Below are positions 11,374 to 23,872 of a stretch of DNA of 64,000 nt, one piece after another (position 1 is the first letter of the stretch; every line of letters starts with the position of its first letter). The notes below the pieces were generated by a model. It was not told where the DNA came from and did no database searches. It saw only the letters and a list, made by a program, of their open reading frames with translations. Position numbers and translations under genes: made by a program. Origin of the DNA: Calvatia gigantea. Taxonomy: Eukaryota; Basidiomycota; Agaricomycetes; Agaricales; Lycoperdaceae. The stretch covers positions 2,418,001 to 2,482,000 of the forward strand of contig JACAAK010000006.1 of NCBI GenBank assembly GCA_025093985.1, given 5' to 3'.

Positions 11374-12626
11374 TTTGTTCGCTTCAATACCAGAGCGAGC
11401 TGTCCCAGAGAAGGTAAAAAACTGGAGGTTGTGGGGAGAAGGGGGTAGAAGTGACCTCGCGTGGGATCATGAGATTTCCACCCTTTTAACGAGTTGTCAT
11501 CCTGGCTGGTGTGTTGCCCGTGATAGAAGCCAACCGTGACACAATGGCGCTTCAGAATCCAAGCGGTCCATGTGGTTGTGGAAGTATCTGGCAGTGGGAT
11601 CGGGCTAAAAATAGATGCAGGAGTCGGGATGGGGCGATTTGTTGGCGGTGACGTGCCAGTAAACTGTGTCACGGTGTGTGCCAGCGGATAATTGGGGGAA
11701 TTTTTCCCACACCTATCATGGAGAGCCCCGACTTTGAACGGGGATAAGTATTGGCGAGGTAACAACACAACAGATTCATTATTCTACAATACCTCCAAGT
11801 CAGAGCTGGACCGGTAGGAGAGAAAGTGGGGTCTAAGAGGGTCTAAGACAGAGAATATGTGCCAATTCTTGTCGGCCATGTTTTTGCGCCCACGTAATGA
11901 CGGCAAGGGGAAAGGCAAGAATAACCGAGTCAGCGGATGGGAGCATGTGCATGCTCCACTACATGCGTGCGTACCTCGGTCTATTTATGTTCCAAGTTCC
12001 ATCTGGATAAGTATGTTCATTCCATGAGGTTCATATCTTGGCAGCCGCAGTCACTTCACGCTTTTCAATGTGACTTTTGATCCGAGAGAATTCAGTCTCT
12101 CGCCCGTCCAGCCCTGTTCATGGCCTCCAACACCAGTTAGGATGAACGAGCCGCGGGGACTGTGCGAATGCTAGAAGAACATATGCGGAGGGACGAGCCC
12201 AATTGCTGATGATTTTGTTGCCCCCAATGCGCACAGACTGAAGAATCCATCCACCACCCGAACGACGGCAACCGGGTACTGTAGTATAGAAAGGCTGAAA
12301 AAACCTGGAGGAAGATCGTGCCTGGAGATGGACAGAATAGCTATGATTATGCAAGAGAATGGCCTCCTATCTGCGCTTCTCATCGCTTTAGTTATGTATT
12401 GAAACTGGAAGGCAAAGACGAAGATAGTATCAATATACAAGGCGGTTACACCCGAGTCGCATCAGCTACGACTGGACGTATTATGCCCGGGTGGCGGGCG
12501 CCAAAGTTCCTGGTAGCAGTCACGGGCATAGACATATGGGCCTACGTGAGCCAAGATCCGAACATTGTGGGGGAGGGGAGGAAAGATGCATACCTTTTAA
12601 TAATCATTAATCAAACTTGAGCAATC
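11374..12626. other. Intergenic region between transporter 1 and a small membrane ORF
   Basis: Upstream region of POT transporter 1 (minus). It contains CT- and GT-rich stretches but no convincing gene. Short frames near 12.1-12.6 kb lack recognisable motifs. Confidence 0.4.
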
Positions 12627-13058
12627 TCATGACCTGCTTGATTCGTATGCCTCCAAACCCTTCACAAGCCATTCGTGTGCATCAGAGGACAGGTAAGCGG
12701 CCCCCGTAGCCAGATACCCGAACCCGAGTTGGAAAAAATGGATATAGAACCCAAGCATGGCAATGGCCTTGACCAAATAAATGATCCAACCAAAAGCCCA
12801 AACTGCAATTGGGATAAGGTAGTTGTAGGCAACGTAAAAAGTGACGAAGCCCGAGAGAACGAGGCGCGGTATCCTATGAAAGTAACTTATGGCGAGAAAA
12901 GTTGCGAAAATGGCCGCTTGGATTTTAAGCTCGAGTTCCCCGATAATCGGCAACGAGGGGAAAGCCATTGTGAAGGTCAATGGACGATTCTTAGTCAATT
13001 TGCGTAGAGGGAGGGATCGAGTGTAGAGAAGGGACCACGTGATGATCTGGAAAGTCAT
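12627..13058 (-). CDS. Small membrane protein, unknown function
   Basis: An uninterrupted 143-codon frame from ATG 13058 (MTFQIITWSLLYTRS) to 12627; an internal start at MAFPSLPIIGELELK is equally possible. Three or four hydrophobic segments are visible (AAIFATFLAISYF, LVLSGFVTFYVAYNYLIPIAVWA-type, IYLVKAIAMLGFYIHFFQLGF). The tail is polar: SSDAHEWLVKGLEAYESSRS. I recognise no family. Coding likelihood rests on the length, the clear alternation of membrane segments and the charged tail. It sits between POT transporters on the same strand as copy 1. Confidence 0.55.
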   Translation of the reverse strand: MTFQIITWSLLYTRSLPLRKLTKNRPLTFTMAFPSLPIIGELELKIQAAIFATFLAISYFHRIPRLVLSGFVTFYVAYNYLIPIAVWAFGWIIYLVKAIAMLGFYIHFFQLGFGYLATGAAYLSSDAHEWLVKGLEAYESSRS

Positions 13059-13511
13059 GCGTTTTGCTTTCTCCACAACGCAACAACGCGCTCATCCTAA
13101 ATTTACCCTGAGCCTAAGGATTTTGGCCAAGACAAAAAATTATAATCTTAGATCCTGAAGCACACTTCCCACTCTCAATATCTTGGAAGGCGTCCATCCA
13201 AATTATTTCTTTTAATGGGTGGCGCTTATCTGGCATGGCTTCACCTTTAGATTCTTAGACGCCAACTACTTGTTGCACGCGAGCACGACCTCAAACCGAA
13301 TCGCATTGTAGATCAAAGGTCTTCTTACCCATCGGAACCACCTCCACAGCACCCTAATTTATCGTCCCCGGGCATGAGGAACCCCTTGGGCTCACCAGAG
13401 CTAACTTTTTGAAAATAAACTGCACTACGCTGTGGTATAAAAAGCCTCCCCCAAATGATATCTGAAACCTCAGTTTTCTCCCGTTTCCTGAAATGCCGGC
13501 TACTCAAAAAG

Positions 13512-16027
13512 ATGATCCCGCTTCCTGATGCTATTTACCGTGTAGAGGACTACGAGAAGTCTTCCCGGGAAGATGGAAGTATTGACCGCGAGGAAGTCGA
13601 CGCCGTCCACGCTGGTTTGACATTTCCCACCGAGGAAGAGCTGGTCACCTTGCGTCGCGTCGCCGACTCTTTGCCCTGGAGTGCTTACAGTAAGCCCATG
13701 CTTGACTTTCACCTTGTTTCGTCGTCTTACGCTGACCACTCTCCTGTCAGTGATTGCCATGGTGGAACTGGCCGAAAGATTCTCGGTGAGCTTAATGCTC
13801 CATCCTCACATTTGGTGCTAACGTGGCTGTCCAGTATTATGGTTCTACCATTGTCTTCGTACGTGCAGGAAAACCCGTTAGTGCACGCACTTATGGAATA
13901 TCCCTAGACGAACTTCATCCAACAACCCCTGCCGCCTGGGTCGCACACTGGTGCAGGAGGTGCCACCGGACAGTCAGGTGCACTTGACCTCGGCCAACAG
14001 AAGTCAACCGGCCTTAGCACATTTTACACGTTCTGGTACTCTGTCTCTAATATCTACCTCTGTACCAGAACTAATTAATTCGCTCCCAGGGCCTATGTTA
14101 CGCCCCTCCTCGGAGCGTATCTTGCAGATGCTCACTGGGGACGTTTTAAAACTATCGGTGTCGCTATAGTTATTGCTCTTATCGGGCACATCATCTTAAT
14201 CATCTCCGCCGTTCCCGGAGTCATTGAACGCAAGAGTGCATTGGGAGCCTTCATCGTCGGGCTGATCGTAACTGGCTTCGGTGGGTGCATACTCATCCTA
14301 ATTGAGCGATACCGATTCACACTGTAAACAAAGGGACGGGGTTATTTAAATCCAATATTTCTCCATTGATCGCGGAGCAGTATAAACGTACCAAGCAATT
14401 CGTGATCACCACCAAGAGTGGTGAAAGAGTTATTGTCGACCCAGCGCTGACGATCTCCCGGATGTACATGGTAAGTGCTCAATATTTCAACAACGGCATA
14501 GCTCCCGCTAAACGACTCTATAGTATTTTTACCTCTTCATCAACATCGGATCCGTTATTGGTCAAATTACTATGGTTTACGCAGAAAAAGTATGTTTCCC
14601 GCCATCTGTTGAGCCCCTTAAGTCAGCCTTACATTACCTGCAGTACGTCGGCTTTTGGCTTTCCTATACCCTACCTACTTTCGTCTTTCTCTTGTGCCCT
14701 TTGATCCTCTTCCTCGGCCGTAACCGCTACGTAAGGACGCCGCCCACTGGATCTGTACTCTCTACCTCCTTCAAGCTATGGAAGCACGCGGCCCGGGGCC
14801 GATGGAGTCTCAACCCCGTAAAGACTTGGCGGAACCTTCGCGCGGACGACTTCTGGGAGAACGCAAAGCCTAGTCGAGTCCAGAATAAACCCAAGTGGAT
14901 GACCTTTGACGATCAATGGGTCGACGAGGTCCGAAGGGGACTCAAGGCTTGCGCTGTATTTATCTGGTTCCCAGTTTACTGTGGGGGTTTAATGCACCGT
15001 TCTTCTGCGCCCCAACTCATTACACTTTTCCTCAGGGCTTACCTACAACCAAATGAGCAACAATCTCATCTCGCAAGCTGCTACAATGTCAACCCACGGG
15101 GTACCAAATGACGTCTTGAGCAATCTCAACCCTATTACATTGATTATCTTCATACCAATCTGCGATCTTTTTGTGAGTAGAGCAGGCTTCGTTCGACTCA
15201 TTAATTTTACGCCCATACTACCGTACATGATTAGATATACCCGGGATTGCGGAGACTTGGCCTTAGGTTCAGCGCTATCAAGAGAATTACGGGCGGGTTT
15301 GCCACTGGTAGGTTTTGAAAACGCCATCTCAGGGTAGCATATTAAATTGTTCTCCAGGTGCGATGGCGATGGTTTGGTCTGCCGGTTAGTACCGTTGGCC
15401 ATCTCCTCCAGTCTTTAATTCTGAAGCCTGTCGATTCCAGTCCTCCAGCATTACATCTATAAGGTGTGTCTTATTGTTCCGAGACGCTTGGGACAACAAC
15501 CGACTCAATCACAGACGAACCCCTGCCATGAATCGGCTGCAACTTGCGTGGATGCTGATGGAAACCCCCTCGTATCACCTTTAAATGTTTGGATTCAATC
15601 TGGAGTGTGAGTAACTCTGGACGCCTCAATATACCCATCCTAAAATTTCACCGTGACTAGATATATTTTGATCGCTTTTAGCGAGATATTTGCTTCCATT
15701 ACAGGACTGGAATACGCCTTTACCAAAGCTCCAAAGAATATGAGGTCCCTAGTCATGGCCTGCTTCTTGTTCATGAGTGCACTTTCGTCCGCCATTCAAG
15801 AGGGTTTCAACCGTGAGTTTCCCCTTTTGTGTATGAAGGACGCTTATGGACGAATTTGTAAAGCTTTATCCACTGATCCATTGTTGGTTTGGAACTATGG
15901 CTCCATGGGAGTTTTGGCCGGTGTTGCTGGGATTCTCTTCTGGTTTTCGTTCAGCAAGTTGGATAAGGATGAGGATAGGCTCAATAATCTAGATGAGGGA
16001 CATTTCGGAGTAAAGGAGAAAGCGTGA
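13512..16027 (+). CDS. POT/PTR2-family oligopeptide transporter 2
   Basis: Same family as the 8.9-11.4 kb gene. ATG 13512 (MIPLPDAIYRVEDYE) is chosen because the upstream ATG at 13494 meets a stop after eleven codons; paralogue 3 shows a one-base difference at that point, so this N-terminus may be secondary. Exons include 13512-13689, a 35-nt exon at 13751-13785 (IAMVELAERFS) and a 24-nt exon at 13835-13858 (YYGSTIVF). Further exons carry the PTR2 signature YVTPLLGAYLADAHWGRFKT, INIGSVIGQITMVYAEK, GRNRYVRTPPTGSV, NQMSNNLISQAATMSTHG and FSEIFASITGLEYAFTKAPK. It ends DEGHFGVKEKA. Splice phases agree where I checked them, so it looks functional. Confidence 0.88.
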
Positions 16028-16630
16028 TGGCTCATAAGTATATTATCAGGTTATGTACCCCCCATTGTTCCTTGTAGTTGTTGCCTGAGTTTTGGTGTCG
16101 TTTCGCGCCGGCGGAATTGAAGTGGCGATCATGTGATATTCTCTCACGTCACCTATCCGACCCCGTTAGGATTGTAGCACGCGTTACCCTCGGTTTGGTC
16201 CAGGTTCCAGGACTTCGGCAAGACAAAAAGTCGGAATCTCACCTCCACAACTCTCATCTACAACGTTTTATTTTTCGAGGAGAGTTTTAAAAGGAACCCC
16301 TATCCAGCACATTGCCCCTAGTAGATGTCGCTTCTTCGGCTTCAGCCCAATTTTTCTTAAACGCCAGCCGTCCGTTGCAGGGAGGAATCGACAACACCGC
16401 GAGATAAATTGCGTCTCTTCACGCATAATGTATTAAGATTTAAAAGTCTTCTTTCCCCAGCCGTGTGCGGCAAGCGATCTCCGCAGCGTAAATATTTATC
16501 GTCCACGAGCATGAGGAACCTCTTGAACTTACCGGAGTTAACTTGGGGTATAATTAACCACATCGCTGGGCAGTCCTATAAGAAGCCTTCTCATGACATT
16601 CCAAACCTTGGCTTCTCGTCTTTTACCCAA
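16028..16630. other. Promoter region of POT transporter 3
   Basis: Intergenic spacer between the tandem transporters. Part of it resembles the upstream region of transporter 2 (for example the GAGGAACC...TTGA...CTTACC.GAG tract), which fits tandem duplication including the promoter. Confidence 0.4.
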
Positions 16631-19306
16631 ATGACTGGCACCCGGACAGACGATCCCGCTCCTGTTGTCGTCAGCCACGTCGGGCACAACGAAACACCCC
16701 CCCGTGAAGGTGGAAGTATTAACCAAGTAGATCATGGTGGCATGCGGACAGAGGATCCCGCTCCTGCCGTCAACCAACCGTGGAATGACGAAAAGAATTC
16801 CATTGGAGGTGGAGATGTTGGCAATGAGGAAGTTGACGACATCCACGCGGGTTTGACATTTCCTACCGAGGAAGAGCAGGTCACCTTGCGGCGTGTCGCC
16901 GACTCTTTGCCCTGGGGTGCTTACAGTAAGCCCATGCTTGACTTTCACCTTGCTTCGTCGTCTTACGCTGACCACTCTCCTGTCAGTGATTGCCATGGTG
17001 GAACTGGCCGAAAGATTCTCGGTGAGCTTAATGCTCTATCCTCACATTCAATACTAACGTAGCCGTCCAGTATTATGGTTCTACCGTTGTCTTCGTACGT
17101 GTAGGAAAACCTGTTGGTACAGGCACTTATGGAATACCCCCAGACGAACTTCATGCAACAACCGTTACCGCCTGGGTCGCACACTGGTGCGGGAGGTGCC
17201 ACCGGACAGTCGGGTGCACTTGGTCTTGGCCAACAGAAGTCAACTGGCCTTAGCACATTTTACACATTCTGGTACTCTGTCTCTAATACCTACCTCTGTA
17301 CCAGAACTAATCAATTCGCTCCCAGGGCCTATGTTACGCCCCTCCTCGGAGCGTACCTTGCAGATGCTCATTGGGGACGTTTCAAAACTATCAGTGTCGC
17401 TATAGTTATTGCTCTCATCGGGCACATCATCTTAATCATCTCTTCCGTTCCCGGGGTCATTGAACGCAAGAGTGCATTGGGGGCTTTCATCGTCGGCATG
17501 ATCGTGACTGGCCTCGGTACGTCAACGCGCCCGCCCTGCTTAACAACGGGGACTTACGTGATGAAAAGGAACGGGACTGTTCAAATCCAATATTTCTCCA
17601 CTGATCGCCGAGCAGTATAAACGCACTAAGCAATTCATAGTCACGACCAGAGACGGTGAAAGAGTTATTGTCGACCCGTCGATGACAATCTCCCGAATGT
17701 ACATGGCAAGTTGTTCAATCTCACCAACTACGCGGTTTTGCTCATCCGATATCGCAGTACTTTTATCTCTTTATCAACGTTGGTGCTGTTATCGGTCAGG
17801 TCACAATGGTCTACGCCGAAAAAGTATGTTTACCACCTATCAACTAAGTCCGCGGACCTGTTTTGACATCGCCTAAGTATGTCGGCTTTTGGCTTTCCTT
17901 CACCTTACCCACTTTCATCTTTCTCTTGTGCCCCTTCATCCTCTTTTTCGGCCGCAACCGCTATGTGAGAACGCCACCGACTGGATCTGTACTGTCCACC
18001 TCCTTGAAGCTATGGAAGTACGCGGCACGGGGCCGATGGAGTCTCAACCCCGTAAAGACATGGCGGAACCTTCGTGCGGATGACTTCTGGGAGAACGTGA
18101 AGCCTAGCAGAATCAAAGAAAAACCTACGTGGATGACCTTCGACGACAAGTGGGTTGACGAAGTCCGAAGAGGATTCAAGGCTTGCGTTGTCTTTGTCTG
18201 GTTCCCGGTTTATTGTAGGTGGTTCAATAAGCCGATCTTGTGCCGGACTCAATGGGCTGCCTATTTTTCCCCAGGGCTTACCTATAACCAAATGAACAAC
18301 AACCTTGTCTCACAAGCTGCAACGTTGTCAACTCATGGATTGCCAAATGACGTTTTGGGCAATCTCAACCCTATCACCCTGATCATCCTCATACCAATCT
18401 GTGACTTCTTTGTCAGTGGGCAAATCTGCTTTCCAAACTGCCATTGCCATGCTCACGACGCCGATTGCGATCAGATATACCCAGGGCTGCGGAGACTCGG
18501 TATCAGATTCACTGCTATCAAGAGGATTTCGGGCGGATTTCTTGTCGGTGAGCTCATGAAAGTAGGATCTTAGAAAACGGGTTAATCGTTCTTTAGGTGC
18601 GATGGCGATGGCTTGGTCCGCTGGTTAGTTCCATCGAAAAGCGTTTCTTACGATTCTGAATTTTGACATCTGTCGGCTCCAGTTCTACAGCATTATGTCT
18701 ACAAGGTACGCTCAACCTACTCGAGGTGGCGCTCAAAATATGAAACTGACTCTCCCACAGACGAATCCGTGTCACTACTCAGCTGCAACTTGCGTGGATG
18801 CTGATGGCAACCCCCTCGTTTCACCTTTGAACGTTTGGATTCAATCCGGAGCGTGAGTCAATCCCCTGGGGATACCTTTGATAACCTAGGCGTCGCCTCG
18901 CACCTGAAACCATGCTACTAGATACATCTTGGTTGCAATAAGCGAAATCTTTGCTTCCATTACAGGTCTCGAGTACGCATTTACCAAAGCTCCAAAGAAT
19001 ATGCGATCCCTCGTTATGGCCTGTAACTTGTTCACAAGTGCGATTTCTGCCGCGATTCAGGAGGCGTTTAATCGTAAGTTCCTTTTTGCTTGTGTTTGGG
19101 GGCGTTGGTGGATAAGGATGAGCTCATGGACAAATTTTTCAGCTTTATCCACCGATCCATTGTTGGTATGGAACTATGGCTCCATGGGAGTTTTAGCCTC
19201 TGTATCGGGGATTCTTTTCTGGCTTTCGTTCATCCGGTTAGACAGGGACGAGGATAAACTTAACAATTTGGATGAGGGACATCTTGGAGTTAAGGAGAAA
19301 GCATAG
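16631..19306 (+). CDS. POT/PTR2-family oligopeptide transporter 3
   Basis: Tandem duplicate of transporter 2, very similar in exons and largely in introns. ATG 16631 opens a longer hydrophilic N-terminus than copy 2. It contains a repeated unit around RTDDPAPVV and RTEDPAPAV, so an internal duplication has lengthened it. Exon 1 ends at 16925. Downstream come the ExxERF motif exon, the 24-nt YYGSTVVF exon, the PTR2 signature GAYLADAHWGRFKT, GRNRYVRTPPTGSV, NQMNNNLVSQAATLSTHG, ITGLEYAFTKAPKNMRS and the C-terminus DEGHLGVKEKA. Likely a plasma-membrane di/tripeptide importer. No premature stop was noticed across the joined exons. Confidence 0.88.
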
Positions 19307-20535
19307 TGGCTTATACGTCATTGGTTCGTGGGCGCTCTGGTTATGGAATTGTAGTTGTTTTTAGTGAAGGATGGTTTTTTGGTTTTGGTAAATGACATAA
19401 TTTTTCTGTTTTGGCCGTTGATTCCGCAATCATTTTTGCTGCGTCATTCTCACCACACGCCCTTGACGAAAGAATTGCTCCTCACAAAAGCAAGAATATC
19501 ACACGTATATCCGACGATGTTCAGGCCGCCCCAGAGTTCTTAAGGTACCTGATGGTTCCTAGTGATATAAGTAGCACCAATGGGATCCACTGACGATGGT
19601 GACACAAGGAAAACGGACACCAGGGACCGTCTCCCTTGCTGTGGGGTGGGATGGGAATGTATCTGTGTCAGTATGATGTACATTGTGAGGCTTACGGTCC
19701 GCTGTTCCCTTTTCCCCCAGAAGAGTAGGGGATCAGCTGTATTGCCGGGGTGCGGATAGATAGTGACCCGACTAATGACTGCAATTAAGGTGGACGAGAG
19801 GGGAATGATATGAGCAAGCTGGTGTATCATCATTCTAATCTTATCGCGATGAACACGCATCACATTAAATCTAAGAATGCGCAATTCAGCTCACCCAAGA
19901 TCGTTATTTGATCCAGGCAAAAGAGACTGGGGAAAGGGGTTTGGGAACACGTGTACATGTATTGTAACGGCGTACCGTGGCCCCGGGTGCGGGGGTGAGG
20001 GTTATAAGGTACCCGTTGGGATGACAGTGGTGGTGACAGGTTTATAAATATCGACTTTCCTGCGAACCCACCGCGAATATGATTGGGGTGATAAGGAGTT
20101 GGTTATCGGGGAAGGAATTCGGAGTGGAAGTGGATAGGCTATGGGCTTGAGTCAGAACTTACGAGGGTTTGAGTATTGGAATAGACCGAAACTCCCAGTT
20201 TGAAAGCCAATCGGGAGGTGAGGGTCGTGTTCATCGCGTGAAAGAACCGATTGTATTTGGGGATAGCGGTTGTGGAACAAAATGCGAGAAATGGAGAAAA
20301 GAAATAGCTACGGTACCTAGCGAAAACATTCACCCACTATTTACCGCTCACGGACTCGCACAGAGAGAATGCGAGAGATGGCCCTCAAGCTGCTTGAAGT
20401 TTTTGAGCGTTCGTGGATACTTCCGACCCCGTACAGAGTCTCTGAGCCACCTGCGGGCAGCTTCACCGGGGAAAACATCAACAGGCACCCAAATATTATC
20501 CGCCACTCGATGCCACTCGACATGAGATTCTGAGT
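19307..20535. other. Intergenic, no gene seen
   Basis: About 1.2 kb without a convincing reading frame. There are TATA-like motifs near 20003 and 20041 but no clear gene start beyond them on the plus strand. Confidence 0.4.
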
Positions 20536-21720
20536 CTAATCACCTTGATTAGTATCGAGCGAGTCTGGCAAGTGATAGTTCTCACGTGGAAGTGCGATAA
20601 TCACAAGAGAGGGACAACCTGCTCCCCAATCGGTTACAACAGAGAATTCTCTGTCCAGATCGAAGCGGACTGCGCTCGGGCGCCATCCCATCTCATGTGT
20701 GATTTTCAGACGCTGAAGCCTTCTAAAACGGGTTAAGTGTCGCGCTGTGGCGTGCTGAAAATCCTTGATACCCTTATCAGAGGCGAGAGTTACACTAGCG
20801 TAAGAAGGTAAATAAATACCTCAGATAGCTCGGCGTCCATCACAAGAACGTTGATAACGTGCAGCATGTACACATCGGAGAGCTGCGAAGCAATGTATTC
20901 GATCAAATCCACGTTCCACCCTCTACGACGGCAAGTGAGAACATTCAGCGTGTGTGATGATGCTTGCGCGAGGGACGCTATGGAAGCTCGACACTCGTGT
21001 ACGGCACTCCAGGTGAGATGGGCGGACCGTAGCGGAAGTGGGGATATGGGCGCTAATAACGGTAGGTATACGCTATTCCCAACATAGTGTCGGAGATTGA
21101 GGAGCGCCGGCTTCCGAGGAATGCGAGAGCATTCGGGGCATGTCGTAGCGGTTACATCCAAGCCGAAGTTCTCGTGTTGGGATACTTCCAGGTATGTGAG
21201 CTTCGGATGGCGTTCAATGAAACGAAGAAGTGGGATGGTGAGGGGGAGGTAAGTCTCGAGATGCCGAAGTGAGGGAAAATGAAGAGTGCCTGTCACAGAA
21301 CAGAAGAGAGTTTGTGTGAGGTGTGGGTCGGCAACGAGGAGTCGAAGGTTTTGTAAGTTTGGCAGATTAAGGAGGGCGTTCTTCAAATTGCGATAGAAGG
21401 AAGCTAAATAGACAGTATTAGGTGGTTCCGTAGGTCTAGATGATGTTTCAGGACCATCATTTTAATAAGCTTTGAGTCGAGCGAACTCACATGTAAGCTA
21501 CCGAGAGATTTTTGACATAAGCCGCAGCAATTAGATTTGAGGATAAGGTAGTGCACAGCCGCATCAGGGAAGCAGAGCTTTGAAGAGAGATGTTGGCATA
21601 TAGGGAACGTGTGGCCAAAGAACGAAGAAGGTGGGAAATTCTGCAAAGAGCGAGCTGCTCCCGTATTGGAGAAACCCGAATGATTTCATCGAGGATCTCC
21701 ACAGGAAGGGACAGATGCAT
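20536..21720 (-). CDS. F-box protein with LRR-like C-terminus
   Basis: The start MHLSLPVEILDEIIRVS at 21720 opens an F-box-like helix pair (LPVEILDEII, LALCRISHLLRSLATRSLY). After an intron (about 21490-21390) comes a leucine-rich part: LKNALLNLPNLQNLRLL, FPSLRHLETYLP and PKLTYLEVSQHENFG. A third exon (20754-20536) contains RFRRLQRLKITHEMGW and ends CPSLVIIALPRENYHLPDS...NQGD. Fungal F-box proteins of this type are adaptors that bring substrates to SCF ubiquitin ligases; the substrate cannot be inferred. The exon 2/3 junction is in phase. At the exon 1/2 junction the obvious donor and acceptor are out of phase by one base, so that boundary, or the gene's integrity, is uncertain. Confidence 0.7.
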
Positions 21721-22582
21721 TATAGTTTATGAAAGCTGCATGGACCAACATGAAGAGAGGGAGAGGTGTTCGGGAGGTGGGGGATTGGTGCTGAGTTGAT
21801 TGAAGGCGGTAATGAACGACAATATCCCTCAAGCACCTTCGCTGGTTATAGATGTCCCAGAAGCCAGGGTAGTTGATGGTATCCAAGCTGATTTTTTGGA
21901 ATGTTGAGCAGCGGAGAGGGCCCGCAAAACCCCAAGCTCAGTTGACAAAAGAATCAGGCCTCAGCCGGGGAGAGTGGGAAGAGTGTGGACATAAACTCCT
22001 TGGAGGGGTGGAGGAAGTCCATCATAAGAAGTCACGTCCTTTAAGTCACAACACCGCGTCTTGACCTTTTCCAGCGAAAGGTTCAAGTTCTGATTCTTTG
22101 TGTCGACCTTCCCAGAGAAAGGGACTGCCATTTGCACTCGACCAATCAAAGCGACTAGTTCTTTACGAGATTGAGCGCCCCGGAAGTTGCGGGGTTAAGG
22201 TCAGGGGAACAACAAAGATTTGAATATTTGAACGGTGGCGTTGAAACTTATTGAAGGGGAGGTGGCGGAGAAGATTTACGTGCTTGGAATCTCAGTGCAT
22301 TCGGACCGTTGTTTACAATCAAGGAAAGGTATGTAAACAAATACTTCTGTGGCGTCTCTTCTCCCGAATTCCCGCAAGAAAATTACCGGTATTCTATTTG
22401 TCGTGTGTGATCACCGCATGATTGTTAGGTACCAAGTCCATAATCCCGAGTCAATGATATAACAACACGCAGTACCGGTTCAAAATTTCGCGATGAACGG
22501 AGCGGAACCATTAAAGTACCGGCACGTGATTCATCACTGCCGTGAGTCTTCGTCGTTGGCCAGCCGAGCATCGTGTGGAGTT
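21721..22582. other. Divergent promoter region
   Basis: Spacer between the F-box gene (minus) and the first SDR gene (plus). No gene is recognised. Several short inverted and purine-rich stretches are present but nothing I can name. Confidence 0.4.
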
Positions 22583-23621
22583 ATGAGTCTCACTCAAATA
22601 ATCGTCGCAGCACTCATCGGCGCCATAGCCATCTACACTTTTCCTCTCAACATGCCTTCACTCTCTGCCGTTCGCAATGCCAACGCTGCTTTCCAACCGA
22701 AATACACACCCGTCGCTGTGTTCGTGGGTGGAACTTCCGGGATCGGACGAGGAATGGCGGAAACGCTTGGACGCTATACGCAAGGCAAATCGGATATCGT
22801 CATTGTTGGACGCAACCGCAAAGCTGCTGAGGAAGTCTTCTCCCACCTTCCCAAACCCTCCGAGGGGACGTATAAACGGGAGTTCATCCAATGCGACGCT
22901 ACGCGTATGAAGAACGTCCAACAAGCCACTTCGGAGATGCTTGCGCGGTACCCCAAAATCAATTTCTTGGTCTTGTCGACTGGTATCATGACCATGAAGG
23001 GCCGAGATGAGACAGAAGAGGGGTTGGATACAAAGCTTGCCGTTCACTATTATTCGCGCTGGAAGTTCATCAACGACCTACTTCCATCCTTGAACAAAGC
23101 CAGTGCTGAGGGAGAGGACGCGAAAGTATACTCTGTATTGGCTCCAGGAAAGGGTGGAGAGATTGATTTGAACGACCTCGGTCTCAAGAAAACCTTCTCA
23201 GTCAACAAGGCTGCTCTACAGGCCCCTACGTACAACGATTTAATGATGGAGGTACGCCGTAATGTTCACCTTAGTGCTCCCAACTCTCACACTGTCTCAG
23301 TCCTTCTACGAACGGAACCCCAACCTGACTTTCATCCACGGCTATCCCGGAGTCGTGCGCACGTCTCTCCTTGAAAAGTCTGATTCCAAACTTCTCAATA
23401 TCATGAACCCCATCATGAACACTTTACTCCGACCGGTCACTACATCTCCCGACGATTGCGGAGAGTACATGTGGCATGGCGTGTTCAATAGTACCAAGGG
23501 TGCTTTCAGGACGGGGTCAAATGGTGAAGATTTGGGAAAGAAGCGTTACTTCGGTAATGAAGATGCCAGGAAGAAGCTCTGGGAACATACAGTCGAGGCA
23601 ACGACCGTGAAAACCTCATGA
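22583..23621 (+). CDS. Short-chain dehydrogenase-like protein 1
   Basis: Two exons: 22583-23251 and 23301-23621, with a 49-nt intron. The start MSLTQIIVAALIGAIAIYTF gives an N-terminal membrane-type segment; an in-frame ATG at 22493 would add thirty residues. A Rossmann glycine motif follows (VFVGGTSGIGRGMAETLG), then IVIVGRNRKAA, the FIQCDATRMKNV turn, NFLVLSTGI and HYYSRWKFINDLLP. The classical active site YxxxK is not met: the aligned position reads YNDLM, as in the next gene. It therefore binds a nicotinamide cofactor by appearance but may not be a standard oxidoreductase. After the intron: FYERNPNLTFIHGYPGVVRT. Tandem paralogue of the next gene. Confidence 0.88.
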
Positions 23622-23830
23622 GGTGTATTTACTTACTGCTGTGTAATTTATGAAGTTATGAGATGAATTTTCCGCTGTCCTCGTAATGTCCACGGCGATC
23701 ATGGACGTTTTGATCTGGCGAGTATTTGATCCGTTCGTGGAATCGACCGAAATAGACTGCGTCATTGCTCGGCTCAGTGAAAGCCGCGTCAGGCCTCGGC
23801 TGCCCATCTATAAGCGAGGTTTACCACCAC

Positions 23831-23836
23831 AGTATA
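23831..23836 (+). promoter_or_regulatory. TATA-like element of SDR gene 2
   Basis: The motif TATAAA lies about 40 bp upstream of ATG 23873, within CAGTATAAATTAAAAAC. Its position and sequence fit a core promoter. Confidence 0.4.
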
Positions 23837-23872
23837 AATTAAAAACATAAAACCGACCTTCCGAAACTCACT

